Shown here: piece after piece, positions 12,701 to 20,439 of the stretch | How positions within the stretch are numbered: position 1 is the stretch's first letter | Layout: each line of letters starts with the position of its first letter | From: Schistosoma haematobium | Lineage: Eukaryota > Platyhelminthes > Trematoda > Strigeidida > Schistosomatidae | Assembly (NCBI RefSeq): GCF_000699445.3 | Contig: NC_067200.1 | Coordinates: 13,043,256-13,107,255 of the forward strand | Length of the DNA: 64,000 bases | Direction: 5' to 3' | Position numbers and translations under genes: made by a program | The notes under the pieces: generated by a model | Told to the model about the DNA's origin: nothing | The model's database searches: none | Seen by the model: only the letters and a program-made list of their open reading frames with translations

Positions 12701-15699
12701 TCTGTGATGAAGGTACATCCAGCTGACGAGTTACGAATAGGACAAAACGCGCGTCCTGGATTCTATTGCTAACCACTATCCATCTTTGCTCATGTAGATT
12801 ACGACCGTTAGTAAGTAAAAGACAATTAGTAAAGTCGATCAAACAGGAAAAAAGATAGATATATATAACATATCGAACGGTAACTCGAGGATAGGTAAAA
12901 TGAGTAAATAAACAAGGCATAGTCATACATGGTCAAAGAGTCAATGTGTTGGTGAACGTTTAATACTGTAATTGTTGGGTTCGTTTTTCGATCATTATCC
13001 CATCCCATTGTCTCTTAATCTCAACAATTACTTTATCAAGTGATGAAAGGAAACTTTTGGAGTGGGTTTAATAGTATATTTTTCAACATTTGATTTATGG
13101 CATCCAATTAGCGTTATGGAAAGGTATTGTTATCAATGGATACTTCAAAAGATGTCATATAGGATTTTCAATAAATGTCATCATCATTGTTACCCAATCA
13201 ATTGATAGAATTAAGAATAAATCTTAGATGTTATTTGACCTTCTAAATACTTAGTTTACATTACAACCAATGAAGCACCAGATCGTTGTTTCATTTTAGT
13301 ATGGAACTCTTTAACAGTGCCCATTCATAACCTTAAGGAAGAGTGGTGGTCAGTCGATGATGTTAACTACAAAACTTAGTAATCTCTGCAAACCTCCATA
13401 CTAGAAAATGGTATCTTATCTTCGATTATTTTCTTGGGATTGACTAGTGATATGAAACAAAAAATACTCACTTCAAACTAATATTCATGAATCAAAATTA
13501 TCTCTAAACACTATAGAACTGATGTAACGTATTCGTGAAAATATTTTTTCTCTCGCTCTGCGGTTTAACTACGCTAATGTAATAATTTGATAATAAGGCT
13601 GGTCTAGTTAGTCAAGTTTATAATACCACTAGATTGGAAAATCGAACGGTGCACAATAATGAGATTAGATTATGTTATATCAGATATATGATTTATGACT
13701 AAGAATAGAGAAGAAAAGTAACGCTAGACTACTTTATTCCACACAGTTACAAGTAGTTACTCTCAGTGAGTCCGGAGTAGAAATCAGTAAGGGGAAAGAA
13801 AGTTGTGTGCCTGTTTGTCCACAATCAATGACCAATCACACCTACCTCCATTACCACAAATAAGGAACATTCTCCATTTATTTAGTTGAGTTACATTAGC
13901 TGAATGTTCCACAAAAACATCAGTTATCTTGGAAATAGTTTATTTCATAGATGGAAATTATCTAGAAAACTGATGGAAGTTACCAAGGGTTAGTGGAAAT
14001 ATGTTTGTCTTAGTATGAAACTCTTCAACATATCACGTGCATAATTCCACATGAAATAACACTTATTACCTTCAGAGATTGCTGTAATCATAATATCGTG
14101 AAAGTGATGAGCCATAATCAAATGTCACATACTTTCCAACTTTAGCTATTCAGAGCTATCAGTATCTAGATTCAAAATGAAAATAACTCTTCAAACAAAA
14201 TTAATAATCGTCTCCTCACTACTGAAATTTTTTGAGCTGATTTTCTTATATCCTAGTGAACTGCTTTGATCTGTGTATGGTCAATTGTGTCAGATGTTAG
14301 GATGTTACTTATCTATGTTATGTATACTGTCCTCTCTAGATTATTCATGTATATTACTTAATAACTAATATCAGTGGAATGAAGGATGTATGTTTTGAAC
14401 TACCTAGACTATGGTAAGAAATTATTTTACCAAATGAAAGGTACATAATTTAGCTCAGTAGCCTAATAATAGGTTATATGGCGTTAAAAGTTAGTTTTGA
14501 TCTCTCTTATTCCAAGCCCCTACCACATAGCCTATATCAGACACATGTAAAGGGATACAAAATTTTGTGATAATTACAAGTTAAAATTATCAAGATAACC
14601 AAATCAATTATTCAGTCAAAATAGGTCAATAAAGAACTCAAATCCGTAATTAGTATTTTTTCTTTATCGGACTCATTTCTTTTTCTTTTATAACAACAGA
14701 CTAATCCAAAACCGAAATCATTCAAACATGAACCATCGGTTTATACCAAACCAGCTATTAAACTTGATTGTAATTCAGTGACGAAATTGGATTTCCAACC
14801 ATATACAACTGAACAAATACTTAGTGTGAACGCAAAGGTAAACATCAATATTTCTTTCAGGTTCTTATATTTATTTGGACTTTCGTTTTATTTCCCCCAC
14901 ATTTCTGTAAATGATTCCTAACGTTCTCTTTTTTAGTGTAATGGGTTTGTGTAGAATATTGGACTTTCATAATTCATACCACAGACTGTAGTTAGACAAT
15001 TATTAGAAATTCAGAGTCACTAGACGGCTGTTTCGTCCCAGTATTAGAGTCCTCAGCAGCGCGAATCCACAGCCCTGCAACCATGAGTGGAACCCAGGAT
15101 TTTGGGTTTCGCGTGTGCCGAGATCCGATGATGTACAAGTTCGACCTCAGTAAATCCAGGAGGTATGTAACACTGAACCCTGGATTAAGCAATCGCGCGC
15201 AAGGTTTCAATTCCTGGGTTCTACTCTTGGTTGTGGCGTCATGGATGTAAACTTCTGAGATGTCTCGTGCTTGGACGTAATAGGCCTCTGGTCCTTCCTA
15301 ATATCCAATAACTGGCTAACTTGGATTGCATTATGATCCCAATAAAACCAATACATTTACTCTTCGATGATCACTTTTCATAAGCTAGCATCCATTGTTT
15401 TACGATTAATATGAGTAATATCGATCCACGTCATAAATAATTAGTCCATTCTAGCTATGTTTTGCTTCCAGATGCATCACTTTATTTTTAAATTAATTTC
15501 GACAGATTACAAGGATTGTTTGCTAATTTTGTGTCACTTGTTCTTATTGTTTTAGTCTACCTTCGGTCGAAAAATAATGAATAATGATGACAATGGTGTA
15601 CAACAATCTGAAAAAATGAAACCTGAGGAATTAAAACTACTGAAAAACTATTTAAAAGGTTTAAAATCAGCGAAAAATCAACAATTACCTAAAATGTAG
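3274..15699 (+). CDS. SAXO/FAM154-like axonemal microtubule stabiliser, whole gene
   Basis: Spliced gene of five coding exons: 3274-3717, 9264-9395, 11064-11285, 14700-14837, 15556-15699. All donors are GT, all acceptors AG, all introns phase 0, giving 359 aa ending in TAG. The protein is a chain of short modules resembling the Mn repeats of SAXO (stabiliser of axonemal microtubules, FAM154). The clearest is NLRVEGERDFLTTNKSVY in exon 2; degenerate versions are FDVEAPFSTSTTYRNTF (exon 1), PFSGETQFRADF (exon 3) and KLDFQPYTTEQ (exon 4). In the family these repeats bind and stabilise microtubules of cilia, flagella and centrioles; in a fluke, sperm axoneme or tegument/flame-cell cilia would be natural sites. 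In-frame stops precede the ATG. No transmembrane segment or signal peptide is seen. Family assignment is by motif resemblance only; the exon structure is firmer than the function. Confidence 0.78.
4338..4405 (+). repeat. Family B 3'-tail fragment
   Basis: GAGCTTCAATTGACTCATGA and the AATCTCTATAAAACCCC end match the tail of the family B tRNA-headed repeat seen complete elsewhere (for example 30379-30752). Head and ribozyme are absent here. Confidence 0.6.
4566..5041 (+). mobile_element. Family C short non-autonomous element
   Basis: About 475 bp beginning near GGCCCCCGAATGCCC and ending in a GTGGCGCATAT...TTGTACCAAT...TAATAAATAATAATAAT tail. Related copies are at 7050-7556 (minus), 16763-17158 and 40211-40720. 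The last 70 bp resemble the 3' end of the CR1-like LINE at about 20243-20307, so this is probably a SINE-like element mobilised by that LINE through a shared tail. It contains a 105-codon open frame (4564-4881) that is conserved between copies only as DNA. Confidence 0.75.
5401..5622 (+). mobile_element. Family B tRNA-headed SINE-like repeat
   Basis: Begins TGGATTGGTTGAAGTTAGAC. A tRNA-like head follows (A-box-like GGTTCAGTGGTCTGGAGG; B-box-like GAGTTCGAACCTC), then the hammerhead-like segment (CTGAGAAG, degenerate) and the CAGTGCTTCCAG...CTTCAATT tail. In gene 1 intron 1, sense orientation. Confidence 0.75.
6395..6675 (+). mobile_element. Family D solo-LTR-like element
   Basis: A 281-bp repeat starting TGTGGTGCGTGC and ending TGTTCACTGCA, matching copies at 8359-8638, 38698-38967 and 53299-53574. 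The TG..CA ends and constant length suggest a solo LTR. Flanks are ATAT and ACAT (one mismatch). Near the 5' end is a palindrome, CTACTTATAT-TG-ATATAAGTAG. No retroviral-type internal region is seen in the window. Confidence 0.6.
7050..7556 (-). mobile_element. Family C short non-autonomous element
   Basis: Minus-strand copy in gene 1 intron 1. Its 3' tail is at the left end (ACTTATTTATTTGGACACAG on the plus strand) and its 5' end near 7556. It carries an extra segment around 7333-7390 also present in the 40.2-kb copy, so at least two subfamilies exist. Confidence 0.75.
8359..8638 (+). mobile_element. Family D solo-LTR-like element
   Basis: About 280 bp related to 6395-6675 and in the same orientation 1.7 kb downstream. 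It starts TGTGGTGTGATGTGTGCTAC and ends near GTTCACTAA; the terminal CA is eroded. The sequence between the two D copies has no recognisable gag/pol, so the pair is not an obvious full LTR element. Confidence 0.5.
9264..9395 (+). CDS. SAXO-like gene, exon 2
   Basis: 44 codons between acceptor TTTTTCAG and donor GTAAAT, phase 0 on both sides. It contains the best SAXO-type module of the protein, NLRVEGERDFLTTNKSVY, preceded by a Pro-rich EPAKPVPT linker. It follows a 5.5-kb intron. Confidence 0.85.
9490..9745 (-). mobile_element. RTE-clade LINE fragment (reverse transcriptase)
   Basis: Minus-strand frame 9720-9514 reads NFEDDLALLAHTHQKMQ, the RT motif C region (family FADD, here FEDD), followed by GFNIHKGKTKIL, typical of schistosome SR2-type RTE elements. 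It lies just downstream of exon 2 of gene 1, in intron 2. Heavily truncated at both ends. Confidence 0.8.
10420..10837. mobile_element. Family A (Sm-alpha-like) inverted composite
   Basis: Left part (about 10420-10695) is a minus-strand unit with tail, hammerhead relic and tRNA-like head. Right part (about 10695-10837) is a plus-strand copy from the B-box-like GGGTTCGAGTCCCGG through the hammerhead to CATCCTTTTCTGC. The two meet head-to-head within the tRNA-like region. Lies in SAXO-like gene intron 2. Confidence 0.75.
10752..10805 (+). ncRNA. Hammerhead ribozyme relic (family A)
   Basis: Position and flanks match Sm-alpha hammerheads, but the core reads CTAATGA instead of CTGANGA and the second core segment is GAGA instead of GAAA. 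Probably inactive. Confidence 0.6.
11064..11285 (+). CDS. SAXO-like gene, exon 3
   Basis: 74 codons, acceptor ATTTAAG and donor GTTAGC, phase 0. The exon happens to begin with ATG, but flanking exons in the same phase argue it is internal. It encodes two modules (PFSGETQFRADFPPERAW and QIQLRDTNEISFHTEQRDQF) separated by a Pro/Gln linker. Confidence 0.82.
11550..11829. mobile_element. Family E MITE-like element with terminal inverted repeats
   Basis: About 280 bp bounded by GACGAGACCATAATTTATGG on the left and its approximate inverse (GTCCATAAGTTATAATCTC) on the right. Related copies at 35448-35728 (opposite orientation) and 36991-37275. Internal sequence has no coding capacity. Target duplications are not clear. 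Confidence 0.6.
12366..12793. mobile_element. Family A inverted composite with target duplication
   Basis: Minus-strand 3' half (12366 to about 12540, tail through the ribozyme cleavage region) joined to a full plus-strand unit (about 12540-12793: TTCACCCCATTGCACAAG, tRNA-like head with GGGTTCGATTCCCG, hammerhead, GCTAACCACTATCCATC tail). The 8-bp direct repeat GTAGATTA flanks the whole at 12358-12365 and 12794-12801. Confidence 0.8.
12711..12765 (+). ncRNA. Hammerhead ribozyme, family A, core mutated
   Basis: Stem I strands are CCAG and CTGG. Core CTGACGAG is at 12723-12730 and the cleavage triplet GTC at 12753-12755. The second core segment reads AAAA where GAAA is required, and stem II is partly lost, so self-cleavage is unlikely for this copy. 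Sense orientation within gene 1 intron 3. Confidence 0.7.
12802..14699. other. Gene 1 intron 3, mostly unassigned
   Basis: AT-rich intronic sequence. Near 13300 and 14010 are short strings like TAGTATGGAACTCTTTAACA that may be very old family B remains. No exon-like frame or RNA gene recognised. Confidence 0.4.
14700..14837 (+). CDS. SAXO-like gene, exon 4
   Basis: 46 codons, acceptor ACAACAG and donor GTAAAC, phase 0. It carries a module KLDFQPYTTEQ and the basic linker TNPKPKSFKHEPSVYTKP. The reading frame is closed in the flanking intron sequence. Confidence 0.82.
15006..15310. mobile_element. Degenerate family B repeat, inverted arrangement
   Basis: Minus-strand hammerhead segment and tail (15006 to about 15110), then plus-strand family-B-like sequence (about 15190-15310) with a GTCATGGATGTAAACTTCTGAG version of the ribozyme 5' side. 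The middle is poorly matched. Lies in intron 4 of gene 1. Confidence 0.5.
15016..15062 (-). ncRNA. Hammerhead-like motif, family B
   Basis: On the minus strand it reads GCGCTG then CTGAGGA, GGGACGAAAC, and cleavage triplet GTC followed by TAGTG. All core positions (CTGANGA, GAAA, GTC) are retained. The first pair of stem II is altered (C instead of G after CTGAGGA) and stem I relies on wobble pairs. One of the best-kept family B motifs in the window. Confidence 0.55.
15556..15699 (+). CDS. SAXO-like gene, terminal exon 5
   Basis: 47 codons plus TAG, acceptor TTGTTTTAG. It encodes a short charged tail (EELKLLKNYLKGLKSAK) likely to be helical, with no recognised domain. It closes the gene in the same phase as all previous exons. 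Confidence 0.82.
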   Translation, partial: STFGRKIMNNDDNGVQQSEKMKPEELKLLKNYLKGLKSAKNQQLPKM

Positions 15700-15936
15700 A
15701 ATAATTAATTTCTTATCGAAAACAAAGCTATATCTGATGCTAATTAGTTGACTTGGTAATTTTCTCTACCTATCTCTTGCTGCTTAGTTAGCAGATTCAT
15801 CAAGATCCTATGTTGGCAAATTATATCGAAATATGAGTATATTTGAAGTAACATATATATTTGGGGAGAGTATCGTTTTCCTCAAACAGAGATCATTTTT
15901 GAGCAGTATTTTCCAGAAGATAAAAAAATAAGGAGG

Positions 15937-15942
15937 AATAAA
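15937..15942 (+). terminator. Candidate polyadenylation signal of SAXO-like gene
   Basis: Canonical AATAAA about 240 nt after the stop codon and before the first LINE fragment of the intergenic pile-up. In AT-rich DNA this hexamer is frequent by chance, so assignment is tentative. Confidence 0.3.
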
Positions 15943-16079
15943 GGAAGGGTAACATTTCATATGTGATACTCTATGAAGAATAAGTTCGAGAACATTTGAG
16001 TCACCAGTAAAAATTACAGTTTTCCACCCACTTCATCTCTATTCAATTTTAGGTACAGCAATGTCTGAAGAGTGTAGTC

Positions 16080-16625
16080 CGGATAAGCACCATTATCGAG
16101 ATACAAACCTAGACATTTAATTTGTTAGCTAACTATCGTCGAGCAAAGTCAGCCTGTAGCTCTTCTAGGGTTAATGTCGGTCGCAAGCTCGATTGAAAGA
16201 GTAGGGTTGAGCATGAGGTCAGCAACCCCATCCCATAGAAAACGATTGTGCTGAAAAACGCTGACCAGAAAAATAATTTTAACTCTGCCATGGGAGCCGA
16301 TGTATTTTCAATCAGGAGAACTATGACGCCTCATGGTGAAAGCGGAGATTCTTCGAGAGTTGCAACGACGATGCCTCTTCTAACAACCAGAGCAGCAACG
16401 AATATGTGTACATGGAATGTCCAGATAATGTGGAGACTGGGATGACCAAATAAATAGCTGGGTAAATGAGGAGATATAACTTGGCCATGTTCGAAATAAG
16501 TGGAACCCAAGAGATTATATTAGGGATAAATGCTGTTGTACCCTTTTAATCAAGAAGAATAATGCTCTACACACCAAGGAGGTTGCTCTGGTTGTTACAG
16601 GAGAAGTGAAGACATTTCACTGATT
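16080..16625 (+). mobile_element. RTE-clade LINE, 5' UTR and start of endonuclease
   Basis: Contains TNMCTWNVQIMWRLG (frame 16248-16445), the start of the RTE endonuclease (family TWNVRTMW), and about 100 bp later a degenerate ALHTKEVALVV block. The matching stretch appears again at about 20480 at the start of the larger RTE body, so this is a separate 5' fragment or a partial duplication rather than a simple split half. Confidence 0.65.
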
Positions 16626-16762
16626 AGAAGCTGTTATATTGAATATTAATAATTTCACTGTGTTTTTGGATGTATTTGTTTTACTTAACTTCCGAACTTG
16701 TTTGTTTATATCTATGCCTTCGGGTATTTTGGTCTCTCTTTATCTTTGGTATGGTACTCGAG

Positions 16763-17158
16763 AGCTGCCCCCAAATACCCCGGTACGGCTGAGAGTAGGG
16801 AGAGTCCGCTCTCCCTCTTGAAATACTCTCACACGGCCACGCGTATACAGCCTCTGCCAGGGAAGTCCTACTCACTGCCTTCTCGTGACGGGAGTGTTGT
16901 TTACGAAAATGAGAGGACGAAAAGCGAATGTCCGAAGCTTTAACCGGATCTCAAACAAATGGTGCATTTGGGCTCCAGTATCCTGCGGGAACAAATGGCG
17001 TATGAACCAATCGTTGGTCACCGGCTACCATGGGACTGCATCTCCGTACGATGCTCCACTGCCTTGTGAGTCGGACTTTTAGGTCAAAGGCTCTGGGTGT
17101 GGCCCTCTAAAATAACCACCTGCTTCGGTCTGGGCACCCGAGCAGTATCACAGCCCAT
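16763..17158 (+). mobile_element. Family C element, 3' tail missing
   Basis: Closely matches 4566-4960 but stops at CAGTATCACAGCCC, before the GTGGCGCATAT tail. It sits about 110 bp upstream of the CR1-like LINE body. Either the tail was lost when the LINE inserted, or rearrangement joined them. Confidence 0.75.
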
Positions 17159-17269
17159 ACAAAAATATGATGAACTGCCTATAATTATGGAAACTACTTT
17201 ACTTGCTTCAACTAACAATCAAATGATTATTATTATTATTTACCACATTATTCACCCTCATTTATACTT

Positions 17270-20200
17270 ATACAGCGGCTCGTCTTTGGTGGAAATTCGA
17301 CTGTATCTGAACGTTCTCGAGTCACTGTCCGGTTGAAAATTGTATGTTACCACTGAATATGAGTGTCGCACTAAGCGCTAGAGCTGAGGCAGCACTAATC
17401 GATTGGATCCCCATTAACAGTCGGTTATGTGCTGTTAGATTAGAGAGTTCCATCAAAGTTAGAAGAAATCGGCGTGAGAAACGATTTCTTTCCGTCATCT
17501 CCGCCTATGCCCCGACAGATTGCAGCCCGGATGAATTCTATCACCAGTTAACTGTTCTTCTCCAGAAAGTGCGTTCGGCAGATATTGTAGTACTAAACGG
17601 AGACTTGAATGCTCAGGTCGGGCGTCTTAGACACAGCAGAGAGTCGTTTAGGTGGCCGTTGGGGACTTGTTGGTCGCAGGTCAGATAACGGGGACCGTCT
17701 ACTGCAACTGTGCACAGACCACAACCTGTTTCTGGCTAGCACTAACTTTCGGCACAGTCATCGCCGATGTGCCACCTGGCGTCCTCCCTCTGCATCTCAA
17801 GCCTGGACTCAGATTGATCACATCGCGATCAGCTACCGCTGACGTGGTTGTGTACAAGACTGCCGCTCCTTTTGGAGTACCTATCTGGACTCTGACCATG
17901 CCTTGGTCTGCGCCAATCTTATCTTACTTCTCAGCGAACAACGGATTGATGTTAGCAAGCTGGTTGCAACTTCTGTTGCAAGTAAGTATCGAACCGAGCT
18001 AGCCTCTAGGCTAGCTACCATTCCACCAAAAATTATAGATGAGCATTGGTTGCAATCGCATGACGCCATCAAAATGGCGGGTACAGTCAGTTGTGGGTTC
18101 GCGAAACGTCCCGCTTATAAACACTGTGTTTCTTCTGGTTCCTTACAACTCATTGGAGCCCGTCGGTCTACTCCGGGTGACCGTGAGTTTGACCACAAAC
18201 GAAGGTTGTTACGTAGCGAAATTGGGCAAAGCTTGCGTAAGGACCGAGAAGCCTGGTGGTCGGAGCGTGCTAATGAGTTGGAAGCAGCAACTGCATCTGG
18301 TAATTACCGGAAGCTCTTCCAACTCATCCGAGCCACTGGCAGCAAGAAGTCTGGTGTGAGCAAAACAATCTGCGAGGATGATGGGATGCCAATCACTAAC
18401 ATCCATCGACGTCTTGGACGATGGGCAGAATTTTTCGAAGGAAAGTTCAGCTGGCCTGCTGCTTCGGCAACATCGGTCAGACTGTCCTGCCCTCCATGGC
18501 CGGTGACGACTGATCCACCAAATGAGGCGGAAGTCCGCAAGGAACAAACCACCTGGCCCAGATGACTTACCTCCGGCTCTTTTTAAAGATGGTGGTGACT
18601 TTCTGACTAAGGAATTGACGACGTTGTTTACAAAGGTTTGGGAACTAGAGAGTGTACTAACGTCATGGAATGATTCGATAGTTGTACTATCTCTTAAAAG
18701 GGTTCACATCGTTCCTGTAACAACTTTCGGGGGATAAGTCTACTTCCAATTGCGTACAAGCTATTGGCTTCCGTCATACTTCGTAGGTTGTTCAAAACCC
18801 GAGAAAGATTGACTCGCGAGGAGCAGGCTGGGTTTCGTTCCGGTCGAGGATGTATTGATCATATCTTCACCCTCCGCCAAATGTTAGAACACCGCCATAC
18901 TTATCAAAGGCCAACAATCGTAGTGTTTCTTGACATCAGGGCTGCCTTCGATTCGTTGGACAGGACTGTTCTCTGGGATTGTCTATTGAAGAAGGGTGTG
19001 CCTGAGAAGTTTATTAACATCCTAAAAGCTCTATATACAAACACATCAGGCAGAGTGAGGGTATACAACCACCTCTCTCCATTGTTCCATTCGAGCAGTG
19101 GAGTTAGGCAGGTTGCACAATCTCACCATTCCTCTTCAACTTTGCCATCGATGACATTCTGGAAACAGCTCTGATGGATGTAAGTAATGGTGGTGTGGAT
19201 CTGTTGCCTGGAGAAAGACTTCTCGACCTTGAGTATGAGGATGATATTGTCTTACTGTGCGATAATGCCCAAGGCATGCAATCCGCGCTTCATCAGTTGG
19301 CAATTAGTGTCCGTAGGTATGGTATGTGCTTTGCACCTTCGAAGTGCAAAGTACTTCTACAAGACTGGCAGGATTCCAATCCTGTACTCACCCTGGATGG
19401 TGAGCAAATTGACGTAGTCGAGATGTTCGTGTATCTGGGTGGCTGCATAAGTGTTGGCGGGGGATCAGTGCACGAATAGTGAAAGCCAGAGTGGCTTATG
19501 CCAATCTGGGTCATCTTTGGCGCCTTCGTGATGTTAGTCTGTCTGTAAAAGGTCGGATCTACAACGCGTCGACGAGAGCAGTTCTGTTCCATGCTTGTGA
19601 AACCTGGCCTCTCCGAGTTAAGGACGTTAGACGACTCTCTGTGTTCGATCATCGCTGTCTCCGAAGGATTGCTGACATTCATTGGCAACACCATGTCAGT
19701 AATGCAGAAGTTCGGCATCGTGCGTTCGGGCACAGAGACGATAATGCAATCGATGTCACCATCTTGAAACACCGACTTCGGTGGCTTGGACATGTTTTCC
19801 GAATGTCGTCCCAGAGAATTCCACGTCGTGCATTATTTGCCGACTCTGAGACTGGTTGGAAGAAGCGGAGAATTGGTCAGTGCATGACATGATGTCCTGG
19901 CATGAAAGAAAGCTGCAAAGGACTGGCTTCTGTCGGTCCTTCACGACTCCCTGGTTGGGGTCCGAGAGATGGTGCTACACAGTGGCTAGAGACGTTATCA
20001 GATATGGCTCAGAATAGAAGCCAGTGGCGATCGTGGTGTAACCCTTTTTTACTTTCTTCATAAAAAGTGGTTGTGTCTCCCTTAACTGAAAGATTTCTTC
20101 TGATTGTACCTTTCCGTTCCCTCATTATTACTATTATTATTACTACACTACCTTACACCAACCCCTTCTTTATTGTTTTCCTTTTTTTGTTTTTTTCACG

Positions 20201-20307
20201 CCCCTCACCTTTTTTTCTTTCTTTTCGAATTCTCATTGTTTTGTGTGGCGCATATATATTGGCGCTCTCTTGTACCAATATTTATGTGTTCAAATAAATA
20301 AATAAAT
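17270..20307 (+). mobile_element. CR1-like non-LTR retrotransposon, nearly complete but dead
   Basis: About 3 kb. It begins inside the endonuclease (5'-truncated relative to the 1-1590 copy), continues through the reverse transcriptase and ends in a GTGGCGCATATATATTGGCG...TTGTACCAAT tail and an (AAAT)n run at 20292-20307. The tail is shared with family C, making this family its likely mobilising partner. Confidence 0.85.
17344..19892 (+). pseudogene. CR1-like endonuclease-reverse transcriptase pseudogene
   Basis: One ancestral ORF now split into at least six frame segments (17344-17688, 17609-17842, 17903-18565, 18522-18737, 18764-19174, 19174-19479, 19479-19892). Endonuclease: SAYAPTDCS, GDLNAQVG, QIDHIAIS, then DSDHALV near 17890. 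Reverse transcriptase: PPGPDDLP, EEQAGFRSGRGC, motif A FLDIRAAFDSLDRTVLWDC (catalytic Asp kept), SSGVRQ, motif C YEDDIVLL (two Asp kept). The C-terminal domain has RAVLFHACETWPL and HRLRWLGHVFRM. Catalytic residues are mostly intact, so the element is probably not very old, but frameshifts and stops prevent expression. Confidence 0.9.
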
Positions 20308-20439
20308 CTTGGGAGCTTTGCTCCGGGTACCTCAAAAACCGAAGATATTTGGGTCGCTTATTTGCAATTCGGAAATAAAATTTGGTGCCTGAACTGGAGT
20401 TTGGTTCTGTTGTTATTTTGGGTTCGTAAGTTTGAGGTA

